DNA of 64,000 bases from Streptomyces brevispora. GTDB taxonomy: Bacteria > Actinomycetota > Actinomycetes > Streptomycetales > Streptomycetaceae. Location of the stretch: positions 2,418,001 to 2,482,000 of the forward strand of contig NZ_VIWW01000001.1 in the NCBI RefSeq assembly GCF_007829885.1, written 5' to 3'. The translations under genes were made by a program, and so were the position numbers. Every line of letters starts with the position of its first letter. The stretch's first letter is position 1. Below the pieces are notes generated by a model. It was not told where the DNA came from and did no database searches. It worked only from the letters and a program-made list of their open reading frames with translations. Positions 8,831 to 16,560 of this stretch are shown here, one piece after another.

Positions 8831-9073
8831 CGGGCCGCCAGGCTCCGCTATTTCTCCCGACGGATCAGCACCATCCGGCACGGACTCCGATCCGGTTTCG
8901 CAACCTTGTCTACCTCGGCTAGTGCCTCCGGGGCGGCGCCCTAGGAGGGCGCGTGCATGCGGCACAAGTCGGGCTGCGGCCGTGGCGATCGCCAGATCCG
9001 CCTCAGGGAGGAGACTCGCGTCCCCCTGCCCGACGTGATCGAGGAATGACCGACTCTCCTGGATGCCTTTCAA

Positions 9074-10327
9074 GTGGGCACCGGCCGCGTAGGCTTGAGC
9101 CGGCAACTACGGCAAATCATCGCGACCACCGACGTCCACTCCGCCTTCGACTCGGCCGCTCCGATGCTCACCCACCTCCACGCTGCGAGGCCCGACAGCC
9201 TGATCGTGGACTGCGGAGACTTCTTCGAGGGGAGCGGCTACTACCACCTCGGCGAGGGAGGCATCGAGCGCGAAGTCCTCACCACTCTGTACGACCTGCT
9301 CGCGCCCGGAAACCACGGGTGGCCGCACTACTTCGAGCCGCGGCTGCACCGGATGACGGTGTGCGCGAACACGACCGACGACTGCGGCACGCCGCTCTTC
9401 GACCGCGTGCGCATCCGGGACATCGGAGGACGACGGGTCGCTGTCACCGCGGTGATGGGGCCACAGGCGTTCAACGCCATCCCTGCCGACCAGCGCGCCG
9501 GCCACCGCATCAGCAACCCGGCCCAGGCTCTGCACGAAGTGATGCAGGAGAACCACCACAGGGCTGACTCGTGGATGGTGCTGTCCCACTCCGGCTTCGA
9601 GGAGGACCTGAAGCTGGCCGCAGCCTGCCCGCGCGCCGATGTCATCTTCGCCGGGCACTGCCACAGCAACAGCTTCGGCCCCGCGCATGTCGGCGACACC
9701 CTCGTGGTCAAGGGCCGCGAACTCGGTGCCGGATACGCCGCAGCCGAGCCTGTCGGCAGCGGCTGGGGCGCCCGCATCGAGTGCTTCCCCGACGCTCATT
9801 CCGTTCCTCGCGAACTCACCTCGCTGATGGAGAAGATCTCAGCCATCGGACTGCGACTGAGAAGCCCCATCGGCGCTGTGGACGAGCGCCTCCGAGATGC
9901 GCCCTTGGATCGCCGCAGACTGCTCGAAGAGATCGCCGGTCGACTGCACTCCGGCCTCGGCGCTGACGCGGTCATCCTCAACGAGACCGCCCTGCGTCCG
10001 GTGCAACTCGGCGCCACGCTGACCCTCGGCGACCTGCTGGCCATCGAGCCCTTCGGTAACCAGCTCGTGCACGCGTTCCTCCCCGAGCAGCACGTCCAGG
10101 ACCACGGCAAGCTGCTCGACCACCTCACCGAACTCGTCGGCCCCCTGATCGTCGCCCCTGCGTCTCTTCCCCCGGCGATCCGAACCGTGCTGACCACCGA
10201 CTACCTCGCCGACAGCCACCTCGGCGGGCGTACTCATCAAGCAGGCGTACGGCTTCGTCAAGCCGTGCGCCATGTCCTGACCACCTCGCTCGCCAGCTCC
10301 GCAGTCCCTCAAGAAGGAGGCCAGTAA
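9074..10327 (+). CDS. Calcineurin-like phosphoesterase of the 5'-nucleotidase/UshA type, cytoplasmic
   Basis: A 417-residue two-domain hydrolase. The metallophosphatase signatures are in order: TTDVH (residues 18-22), DCGDFFEG (46-53), APGNHG (77-82), LSHSG (about 171) and FAGHCHSN (about 192-199). The C-terminal half carries the 5'-nucleotidase substrate domain signature (ADAVILNETALRPVQLGA, then LAIEPFGNQLV). Most UshA-type enzymes are secreted; this one has no signal peptide, so it should act on intracellular nucleotides or a related phosphoester. GTG at 9074 is the outer start; TTG at 9095 is an alternative. Its TAA overlaps the next ATG by one base (TAATG), so it is coupled to the two dCTP-deaminase-like genes. 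Confidence 0.82.
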   Translation: MGTGRVGLSRQLRQIIATTDVHSAFDSAAPMLTHLHAARPDSLIVDCGDFFEGSGYYHLGEGGIEREVLTTLYDLLAPGNHGWPHYFEPRLHRMTVCANTTDDCGTPLFDRVRIRDIGGRRVAVTAVMGPQAFNAIPADQRAGHRISNPAQALHEVMQENHHRADSWMVLSHSGFEEDLKLAAACPRADVIFAGHCHSNSFGPAHVGDTLVVKGRELGAGYAAAEPVGSGWGARIECFPDAHSVPRELTSLMEKISAIGLRLRSPIGAVDERLRDAPLDRRRLLEEIAGRLHSGLGADAVILNETALRPVQLGATLTLGDLLAIEPFGNQLVHAFLPEQHVQDHGKLLDHLTELVGPLIVAPASLPPAIRTVLTTDYLADSHLGGRTHQAGVRLRQAVRHVLTTSLASSAVPQEGGQ

Positions 10328-10866
10328 TGATCCTCACCGGACCTGAGATCAAGGCTGCCGTGGCCAACGGACGCTTACGGATCACCCCCTTCACCCCGGA
10401 CCAGACGAACCCCAACAGCTACAACGTCCGCCTCGGTCCGACCTTGCTGACGTATGCCGCCAAGGTGATCGACGCCCACCAGACCAATCCCACGCGCTCG
10501 ATCCTGATCGGCGAGGACGGATACGTCCTGCAGCCCGGCGAGCTGTACCTCGGCCACACCGTGGAGGAGGTCGGCTCGGACATCTTCGTCCCCCTGCTCT
10601 TCGGCCGCTCCTCGGTCGGACGCCTCGGCCTGTTCGTCGAGATCACCGCGCCGATCGGCGACATCGGCTTCCACGGTCAGTGGACCTTGATGCTCTCGCC
10701 CATCCGCCCGCTGCGGGTGTACGCGGGCATGAAGATCGGGCAGATCATGTTCTTCGTCTCCACCGGCGACGTCGACCTGTACCGCGGCAAGTACCAGGGA
10801 GCCGCCGGCCCCCAGCCCTCCCGCTACTGGCAGGACACCCCGCCCATCCAGGCGGTCGCCTCGTGA
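10327..10866 (+). CDS. dCTP deaminase-fold protein 1 (keeps GRSSxxR, lacks catalytic Glu)
   Basis: A 179-residue protein of the dCTP deaminase/dUTPase fold. It shows NPNSYNVRLG (29-37), LQPGELYLG (68-76) and the signature GRSSVGRLGLFV (93-104). In characterised dCTP deaminases a Glu (E138 in E. coli) lies 23 residues after the Arg of GRSSxxR and activates water. Here that position (122) is Met within WTLMLS. The protein therefore seems unable to deaminate alone, unless another acid replaces it. A strong GAAGGAGG precedes the start. It overlaps its paralogue by 4 bp (GTGA). The pair may form a mixed trimer (see finding). Confidence 0.85.
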   Translation: MILTGPEIKAAVANGRLRITPFTPDQTNPNSYNVRLGPTLLTYAAKVIDAHQTNPTRSILIGEDGYVLQPGELYLGHTVEEVGSDIFVPLLFGRSSVGRLGLFVEITAPIGDIGFHGQWTLMLSPIRPLRVYAGMKIGQIMFFVSTGDVDLYRGKYQGAAGPQPSRYWQDTPPIQAVAS

Positions 10867-11399
10867 TCGTCACGGGCTCAGCCATCGCCGCTGCCGTCAG
10901 CACGGGAGAGATCACCATCTCCCCCTATGAGCCCGAGCGGATCTCACCCAACTCCTACGACTGGCGGCTGGGCGACACGATCCGCATCTGTGACGGCGAC
11001 CTCGACGCCGCCTCCCGCACCACCTTCACCGAACACCCCATCCCCACGACCGGTTTGGTCCTGAAACCCGGAGTGCTCTACCTCGGCATCACTCTGGAGA
11101 CGACCGGCTCGGAAACGTACGCACAACTACTCAACGGGAACCGCACCATCGGCGCCCTCGGCATCTGGGTCCACGTCTCCGCCCCGCTTGGCCACCAGGG
11201 CCACGCGATCCGCTGGACCTTGGAGATCCGCGTCGCCAGGCCCGCCCCCGTCTACCCGGGAATGACCTTCGGCAAGCTCGTCTTCCTCACCACCGTCGGC
11301 AGCCCGTCCAGTTACCAGCAACAACGAGCCAAGTACGCGGCGACGAACGGCATCGACATCTCCCGCCTGTACGAAGAGATCCGTCAAGGAGCTTTGTGA
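10863..11399 (+). CDS. dCTP deaminase-fold protein 2 (keeps catalytic Glu, lacks GRSSxxR)
   Basis: A 178-residue paralogue of the preceding protein: SPNSYDWRLG (28-37), LKPGVLYLG (67-75), then GNRTIGALGIWV (92-103) in place of GRSSxxRLGL. The Ser and Arg that bind substrate in dCTP deaminases are replaced (S to R94, R to A98). The Glu position is kept (E121 in WTLEIRV). The GTG start overlaps the TGA of the upstream gene. Its own TGA overlaps the GTG of the glycosyltransferase gene, which has AAGGAG before it. The losses are the mirror image of those in protein 1, so mutual complementation is plausible but unproven. Confidence 0.83.
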   Translation: MIVTGSAIAAAVSTGEITISPYEPERISPNSYDWRLGDTIRICDGDLDAASRTTFTEHPIPTTGLVLKPGVLYLGITLETTGSETYAQLLNGNRTIGALGIWVHVSAPLGHQGHAIRWTLEIRVARPAPVYPGMTFGKLVFLTTVGSPSSYQQQRAKYAATNGIDISRLYEEIRQGAL

Positions 11400-11560
11400 A
11401 GTCCGTCGTTCGCTCGACCGCGGGCCCGCTGGCTGCTACCTGCCTCGACCTTCCTGTGGGTAGCCCCGGCGGCAGCGTCGAACTCTTCCTCGACCTCTAT
11501 ACCGGCGACGAGCCCCTCATCCCCGCGCGGGCCTTCATGCTGGCGCCCGCAGGCCCCAGG
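11396..11560 (+). pseudogene. Family-4 glycosyltransferase, 5' segment, interrupted by an IS256-type element
   Basis: The first 55 codons of a GT4 glycosyltransferase start at a GTG overlapping the previous stop (GTGA) with AAGGAG upstream. The reading frame contains the GSPGGSVELFLDLY loop typical of the N-terminal nucleotide-fold domain. It is cut after codon AGG at 11560, the last base of the 8-bp target duplication. The rest of the gene resumes at 14384 in the same frame, giving a 373-residue protein if the element is removed, a normal size for the family. Confidence 0.85.
11553..11560. repeat. Left copy of 8-bp target-site duplication GCCCCAGG
   Basis: An identical GCCCCAGG lies at 14376-14383, directly outside the other inverted repeat. 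Eight bp is the usual duplication size for IS256-family insertion. Confidence 0.93.
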
Positions 11561-11585
11561 GAGCAATTGTCAATTCCTGTGGATC
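11561..11585. repeat. Left terminal inverted repeat of the transposon
   Basis: It matches the reverse complement of 14351-14375 at 21 of 25 positions: GAGCAAT, two mismatches, TCAA, two mismatches, CCTGTGGATC. Confidence 0.9.
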
Positions 11586-11709
11586 ACCGTGCGGAGCCTT
11601 GAGTGGCCCGCAGCCAATGATCGAGGACTGCGAATGGCAACGGTTCGGCGGTGCGCTCTCCCGGGTGGCGCCCGTACCGGAACTCTTCGTGGGGCGGCCA
11701 CGAGAGCCA

Positions 11710-11732
11710 TTGTCAGAGGCGATTGGCAAGAT
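11710..11732 (+). promoter_or_regulatory. PafBC-like (RecA-NDp type) promoter of the passenger gene
   Basis: TTGTCAGAG at 11710-11718, eight bases, then CAAGAT at 11727-11732. This is close to the LexA-independent DNA-damage promoter TTGTCRGTG-N8-TANNNT described for actinobacteria. It is followed after exactly 7 nt by the ATG at 11740, so the transcript would be leaderless. The two differences from consensus are T to A in the upstream box and T to C at the first -10 base. Confidence 0.55.
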
Positions 11733-11739
11733 TGCGGCC

Positions 11740-12765
11740 ATGAATGTCACTCCTGTCACTCCGCCACGGCCGATCGACGTTGCCGCGGTCTTTCCCCAAC
11801 TGGTCCCGCTGGCCCGCACGGCGACCCGCCTGCACCCCCGCCCTGGGGCGCCGACGTGGCACGACAGCTCGATCGGCGGGCCGCTGCTGTGGCCCGCCGA
11901 GGAGCCGTGGCCACACTGCGAGGAACCGCATGTGGTGGATGGCATCAACCCAGCTCAGTCCCCGGCGGATCTGCGGCTGGAGCGACGGATCTTCGCCGCC
12001 TCGCACGGCCGGGACCTGACTCCGGAGGAACGGGAGACTCTCGAGCGGATCCGACCCCCTCGGACGTATCCGGTGAGCCTGGCGGTCCGGACCTACGACG
12101 GCCCCATAGCGATGCTGCCCGTCGCGCAGCTGTACGTACGGGATGTACCCGATCTGAGCCCGCCGGAGGGCAAGGACCTGCTGCAGGTTCTGTGGTGCCC
12201 CTTCGACCATCCGATCATGCCCAGGACCCTGCTCTTCTGGCGTTCCGCAGCCGCCGTCACCGACATCCTCGACACGCCCCCCGAGCCGCCCGCAGTGCAG
12301 TTCGACGGCTATCTACCGGAACCGTGCGTGCTCGAACCGGAACAGATCACCGAGTACCCCGACCATCTGGAGCTGAGCGAAGAACTGCGGGAGCAGCTCA
12401 AGCAGTGGAGTGTGCCGCAGGCAGCAGAGGAAGACATGGACCCGGACACGTACTACGACTGTGTGCTGTCCAACGCACCTGGCTGGAAGGTCGGCGGCTG
12501 GCCCGCTTGGAACTCCACCGACCCCAGCCCGCAGCCCTGCTCCAAGTGCGGCACCGGCATGGAGGTCCTGATGACCGTCGCCACGTTCGAGGAAGGGGAC
12601 GACGCCGGGAACAGCTGGTCTCCGTACCCCCACCCAGGCGCGGGACCGTACCCCGGCCACCGCGGCTACAACGCGACCGGGGTCCAGATAGGCAGCGGCT
12701 ACCGGCAGCACCTGTTCGTCTGCCCGGCGGAGCCCGAGCACCCGCACATCGAGTTGATGACGTAG
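11740..12765 (+). CDS. Transposon passenger protein, DUF1963/YwqG-like
   Basis: A 341-residue soluble protein carried inside the transposon. It has the GGPLLWPAEEPWPHC segment (about residues 46-60) seen in DUF1963/YwqG-like proteins and a CxxC knuckle (PCSKCGTGM, about residue 267). The ends of the protein are rich in Gly/His/Tyr. The biochemical role is unknown. The start is set by the putative promoter, which ends 7 nt before this ATG; in-frame codons upstream to 11599 lack a ribosome-binding site. It is convergent with the transposase. No sign of decay is visible, so it is probably expressed. Confidence 0.65.
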   Translation: MNVTPVTPPRPIDVAAVFPQLVPLARTATRLHPRPGAPTWHDSSIGGPLLWPAEEPWPHCEEPHVVDGINPAQSPADLRLERRIFAASHGRDLTPEERETLERIRPPRTYPVSLAVRTYDGPIAMLPVAQLYVRDVPDLSPPEGKDLLQVLWCPFDHPIMPRTLLFWRSAAAVTDILDTPPEPPAVQFDGYLPEPCVLEPEQITEYPDHLELSEELREQLKQWSVPQAAEEDMDPDTYYDCVLSNAPGWKVGGWPAWNSTDPSPQPCSKCGTGMEVLMTVATFEEGDDAGNSWSPYPHPGAGPYPGHRGYNATGVQIGSGYRQHLFVCPAEPEHPHIELMT

Positions 12766-12787
12766 CCCGCCCCCAGTGTGCAGTCGG

Positions 12788-12817
12788 GGCGTCACGGTGC
12801 GGGCATGCCGTGACGCC
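12788..12817. terminator. Bidirectional hairpin between passenger gene and transposase
   Basis: GGCGTCACGG and CCGTGACGCC form a perfect 10-bp stem with a 10-nt loop, 22 bp after the passenger stop. Confidence 0.7.
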
Positions 12818-12841
12818 GGGTGGCCGCGAGGCTCAGGGTGC

Positions 12842-12991
12842 CTAGCTGCGGCCCGACATCCGAGAAGGAAGCAGGCCCATCCCTGACACGACCGCGACGC
12901 ATCGTCCCAGGTTGAGCGCGTCCCGGTGAGCTTGCCGGTCGGTAAAGTCGACGTCCAGGAACAGCAGGGGGCGTTCCTCGCGCTCACTCAT
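12842..12991 (-). pseudogene. 49-codon HAD-like fragment coupled to the transposase
   Basis: A short frame begins at an ATG overlapping the transposase stop (ATGA). It starts like a HAD phosphatase (RPLLFLDVDFT, resembling the DxD motif I with flanking hydrophobic strand). It then loses any resemblance and stops after 49 codons. It is best read as the 5' remnant of a HAD hydrolase gene captured by the transposon. Whether it is translated as a small protein is unknown. Confidence 0.4.
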
Positions 12992-14241
12992 GCCGCGGCC
13001 TCCTGCTCACGCTCGACCAGGACGCCGCGTTCGAAGCAGGCGCCGTTGCGGACGAGGGCAACGAGGTGGGGTGCGGTGATCGCGCGCCAGCGGGCCTGAG
13101 CGGACTCGGCGAGCTTGAACACCATCGCCAGGGCCGCGGCCGGGCTGCCGGCGCCGCGGGTGACCTTGGTCCGCAGCTTCACCGTGCTGAAGGTCGACTC
13201 GATCGGATTCGTCGTGCGCAGATGGACCCAGTGCTGGGCCGGGAAGTCGTAGAACGCCAGGAGTTCGTCGACGTCGTCGGTAATCTTCTTGACGGCCTTG
13301 GGCCACTTCGCGCCGTAGGCGCGCCCGAAGTCCTTCACCGCCTTCTCGGCGTGAGCGCGGTCCTCGGCGTTGTAGATCTCCTGCAGTGCCTTCTTCGCGC
13401 CGGGCTGTGCCGACTTCGGCAGGGCGTTGACCACGTTCCGGGTTTTGTGAACCCAGCACCTTTGATGCTTGGCCTGCGGAAACACCTCGGTCAGAGCCCG
13501 CCACAGGCCCATGGCTCCGTCGCCGACGACGAGCTCGGGATCGCGCATGCCGCGCCGGCGGCAGTCCCGCAGGAGGTCGGCCCAGGACTCGGTCGACTCG
13601 CGCAGGCCCTCGGCGAGCGCGATCAGCTCCTTGCTGCCGTCGGTGCGCACGCCCATGAGGACCAGGACGCAGGAGCGGGCCTGGCCGAGGCGGACCTTGG
13701 GGTGGACGCCGTCGGCCCACACGTACACGTAGTCGGATCCGGACAGGTCCCGGTCCTGGAAGGCGGCGTGATCGTCGCGCCACTGCTTGGTCAGCCGGGT
13801 CACCGTGGCCGGCGAGAGCCCAGCGGCCGAGCCGAGGAACTGCTCCATCGCGGGCACGAAGTCGCCGGAGGACAGACCGTGCAGGTAGAGCAGGGGCAGG
13901 ACCTCGCTGATCTTCGGGGACTTCCGGCACCAGGGGGCGAGGATCTTCGACGAGAACCGCTTGCGCTCGCCCGTCTCGCCATCGACCCGCTTGTCGTTCA
14001 CCCGCGGCGCCTTCACCGCGATCGGCCCGGCGGCGGTGGTCACCGTCCGCTCGCGGTGGTGGCCGTTACGGACCACCAGACGGCGGCCGACCTCGTCCCG
14101 CTCGCCCGCCAACTCGGCTATGTACTGATTGACTTCGGCTTCCAGGGCCGCGGCGAGCATCCGACGGGCGCCCACACGGACGATGTCGTCCATCAGGGAG
14201 CCGCTCTGGGTGGTGCCGTCCTCGTTGACTACGCTCAGCAC
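12988..14241 (-). CDS. IS256-family (mutator type) DDE transposase
   Basis: A 417-residue transposase that cuts and joins the element ends. The DDE residues are present: D177 in VWADGVH, D241 in VVGDGAMGLW, and E348 in TTNPIESTFS. The family motif CWVH follows D241 at about 262-265. Length is normal (about 400-420) and no frameshift was seen, so the element may still be active. The start is a GTG at 14241 with GGGAAGG upstream. The 110 bp between this start and the right inverted repeat should hold its promoter. Confidence 0.95.
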   Translation of the reverse strand: MLSVVNEDGTTQSGSLMDDIVRVGARRMLAAALEAEVNQYIAELAGERDEVGRRLVVRNGHHRERTVTTAAGPIAVKAPRVNDKRVDGETGERKRFSSKILAPWCRKSPKISEVLPLLYLHGLSSGDFVPAMEQFLGSAAGLSPATVTRLTKQWRDDHAAFQDRDLSGSDYVYVWADGVHPKVRLGQARSCVLVLMGVRTDGSKELIALAEGLRESTESWADLLRDCRRRGMRDPELVVGDGAMGLWRALTEVFPQAKHQRCWVHKTRNVVNALPKSAQPGAKKALQEIYNAEDRAHAEKAVKDFGRAYGAKWPKAVKKITDDVDELLAFYDFPAQHWVHLRTTNPIESTFSTVKLRTKVTRGAGSPAAALAMVFKLAESAQARWRAITAPHLVALVRNGACFERGVLVEREQEAAA

Positions 14242-14350
14242 GGGCGTGCCTTCCCGACCCGCGCTGCAACGCGGGCCTACTCGATGACCAGAAATCGATC
14301 ACTCGGGAAGGTACGCCCTCCGCGTTCCGCGAGGCACCCCTCCCGAGTCC

Positions 14351-14375
14351 GATCCACAGGTCTTGAGCATTGCTC
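14351..14375. repeat. Right terminal inverted repeat of the transposon
   Basis: This is the partner of 11561-11585. It is directly followed by the second copy of the target duplication, GCCCCAGG, at 14376-14383. Confidence 0.9.
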
Positions 14376-14383
14376 GCCCCAGG

Positions 14384-15340
14384 CCCCGTCTCCCATCGGG
14401 CCTCAACCTGCTCGCCGTGTCCGGGAAGTGCCTGGAAGGTGCTGGCTTCAGTCGCTACGTCGCAGCGCTGCGCCGGGCCCTGGTGACCGCGATCGATCCA
14501 GCGCAGATCGGCGTTCTGCACCTGCACCATCTCGCGTTCGGCGCCACCCCCGCGCTTCTCCGGGCACTTCCGGCACACCCGAGGATCGCGATGGTCCACG
14601 GCACCGACCTGCTGTTTGCCGAAGCCCACCGCGACCAGCTCCAGGTGCTGCGCGAGACAGCGAGGGCCGCCGACGCAATCGTGGTCTCCACCGGTGCCAT
14701 GGCCGATCACCTGCTCAAACTTGCCCTACAAACAGACCGCCGCAAGGTCGTCCACATCCCGTGGGGCATCCCCGACCATCTGCTCACTGATCCACCGGCC
14801 CGGCCCGCCCGCACGTCAACCAGCCATCTGCGAGTCCTGTACGCAGGACGGCTGACATCCGAGAAGGGGGTCGCGCGCCTCATCACCGGCCTGGCGCCCA
14901 TTCCGGGTGTCGAGCTGAGCGTCGCTGCCCCCAGAGCCCAGTTCCGCGCCTTGACCCCGCTGCTCCAGCGGGCCGGCGTGCGGGCCCGGTATCTCGGCTG
15001 GCTCCGCCGTCCACAGCTGTGGAAAGCCTTCACCGAACACGACGTGCTGGTCCTGCCGTCCACCACCCTGGAGGCCATGGGCCTGGTCGCGCTGGAAGCC
15101 CAAGCCTGCGGCCTGCCTGTCCTGTACCAACCCGTGCCCGGCCTCACCGAGGTCCTCGCAGGGTCCGCAGTGGCCACCGACTTCACGCAGTCCACCGCAC
15201 TCGCCCGCTACCTGAACCGGCTGCGGACCGCACCGGGACTGCTGCCCGCTCTCCGACAGGCGGGCTACGCGAACGCCGCCCGCTACCCGCTCTCGACGAC
15301 CGCTCAAGCCCTGACGGACCTGGGCCGCCAGCTCACATGA
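14384..15340 (+). pseudogene. Family-4 glycosyltransferase, 3' segment after the transposon
   Basis: These 318 codons continue the gene begun at 11396. Family signs are LNLLAVSGKCLEGAGFSRYV at the domain-1 side, RVLYAGRLTSEKGVARLI, the start of the GT-B nucleotide-sugar domain, and LPSTTLEAMGLVALEAQACG, the E-x7-E sugar-nucleotide site. It would transfer a sugar from an activated donor to an unknown acceptor. A TTG at 14363 inside the transposon end could in principle restart translation, but no ribosome-binding site supports it. The gene is best treated as insertionally inactivated. Confidence 0.85.
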
Positions 15341-15439
15341 ACGTCGCACAGCAGACAATGCCGCCACGCCGATCGCCCACCGGACCCGCCCACGTCACTA
15401 CGCTGACCCGGCGGGATGCACACGGCGAACAGGGAGACC

Positions 15440-16483
15440 ATGACGTACCGCACCGACAGCATCGAACAGCTCCTGAGTGAAGGCGTCCGCGACAAGGTCT
15501 ACCCAGGCGCCGTATGGGCCGTCGGTGACGCTGCCGGCATCCAAGCCTCCGGCTCCACCGGAGTGCTCGACCCCGACGACCCCGGTACGCCGATGCGGTC
15601 TGACACCATTTTCGATGCCGCCAGCCTGACGAAGATCCTCGCGGTGTGGGCATCGATCGGCGCCCTCTGGGAGGAAGGCAAACTCGCTCTCGACATCCCA
15701 CTCGGCACCTTCTGGTCCGAAGTCGACGGGCACCCGCTCGGGGGCGCAACCGCCCGCCAACTGCTGACCCATACGGCCGGCGTTCCGCTGCGAGCCCAGC
15801 TCAAGAACCTCTACGGCACGGACCCACAAGACGTTCGTGACGGAGTCCTCCACGAAGCCCTGCACCGTCCCCCCGGCGAGGCCGTCGAGTACACCGATCG
15901 AGCCGCTCTCATCCTCGGATACCTCGCCGAGCATCTCGCCGGCCAACGCCTCGACGAGCTCGCGACTCAGCGGACGTGGCAGCCGCTGGGCATGCATACG
16001 ACCCGCTTCGGGCCGCTGCCCGCCGAGACCGCCTCACGATGCGCCCCGACCGAACTCGACCCGGAGACCGACGCCCACCTCAAGGGCATCGCCCACGACT
16101 TCTCCGCACGGCTCCTGGGCGGAGTGTGCGGGATTGCCGGCGCCTTCACCGTCATGGACGACCTCTGCGCCTTCCTGCGCTACATGCTCGACCCCATCAA
16201 CGCGCCCAGCCGGGCAGGGTTCGGCTCCGCCTGGACCGCGGAATCCCTGACCATCCAGACCGGCGACCTGCAGCCGGTACGCGGCCTGTTCTGGCACCCC
16301 GCGCCCGGAACTACCCCAACCGACGATATCTGGGTCCACTACGGCTTCACCGGCACGGGCATGTGGATCTCGCCCCGTCAGCAACGTTGGGCAGTGCTCC
16401 TGACCAACAAGCTCTACTACACCCGCGACCGCCAGCCCCTGACGGACATCCGCAACGCCTTTCGTGGGCTCGCCTTCGACTGA
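15440..16483 (+). CDS. Serine hydrolase of the class C beta-lactamase/esterase family
   Basis: A 347-residue protein without a signal peptide. The active-site motif SLTK is at residues 62-65. The Tyr motif is YTD (about 150) rather than YxN, and the third motif is HYGFTGTGM (about 299), an HxG variant. These changes suit the esterase/peptidase-like members more than true beta-lactamases. AGGGAG stands 3 nt before the ATG at 15440. A TACGCT at 15399-15404 could be its own -10 element, so it may not depend on the interrupted operon upstream. A longer start at 15416 lacks a ribosome-binding site. Confidence 0.82.
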   Translation: MTYRTDSIEQLLSEGVRDKVYPGAVWAVGDAAGIQASGSTGVLDPDDPGTPMRSDTIFDAASLTKILAVWASIGALWEEGKLALDIPLGTFWSEVDGHPLGGATARQLLTHTAGVPLRAQLKNLYGTDPQDVRDGVLHEALHRPPGEAVEYTDRAALILGYLAEHLAGQRLDELATQRTWQPLGMHTTRFGPLPAETASRCAPTELDPETDAHLKGIAHDFSARLLGGVCGIAGAFTVMDDLCAFLRYMLDPINAPSRAGFGSAWTAESLTIQTGDLQPVRGLFWHPAPGTTPTDDIWVHYGFTGTGMWISPRQQRWAVLLTNKLYYTRDRQPLTDIRNAFRGLAFD

Positions 16484-16494
16484 GACCGCAGGCT

Positions 16495-16527
16495 GTCCTT
16501 CGCGGTCGCATCAGCCACGCGAAGGAC
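16495..16527. terminator. Bidirectional hairpin
   Basis: GTCCTTCGCG and CGCGAAGGAC form a perfect 10-bp stem with a 13-nt loop, between the convergent serine hydrolase and thioredoxin reductase genes. Confidence 0.75.
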
Positions 16528-16560
16528 GATGCCCGCGGCCGACGCCCCCAGGTACGCGCT

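Larger units (their letters stand above)
11561..14375. mobile_element. IS256-family transposon with a passenger gene (2,815 bp)
   Basis: The element is bounded by imperfect inverted repeats of 25 bp (11561-11585 and 14351-14375, 21 of 25 matching). Both end in GAGCAAT outside and carry CCTGTGGATC inside. It is flanked by the perfect 8-bp duplication GCCCCAGG. It contains an intact transposase on the minus strand close to the right end and a passenger gene on the plus strand. A hairpin terminator lies between them, plus a small HAD-like fragment behind the transposase. At 2.8 kb it is about twice the length of a plain IS256-type insertion sequence. It splits a glycosyltransferase gene, and excision restores the frame exactly. 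Confidence 0.9.

Noticed and set aside
8741..9106. A 121-codon minus-strand frame after the tRNA
   Set aside because: It crosses the 11-bp array, overlaps the start of the phosphoesterase gene and has no recognisable motif or start signal.
10680..10862. An N-terminal extension of the second deaminase-fold protein
   Set aside because: The open frame continues upstream, but that part is a shadow of protein 1. The GTG at 10863 with a GTGA overlap matches the family start.
11550..14387. CAGGCCCC as the transposon target duplication
   Set aside because: It is shared by chance near both ends, but it does not abut the inverted repeats and would not restore the glycosyltransferase frame. GCCCCAGG meets both conditions.
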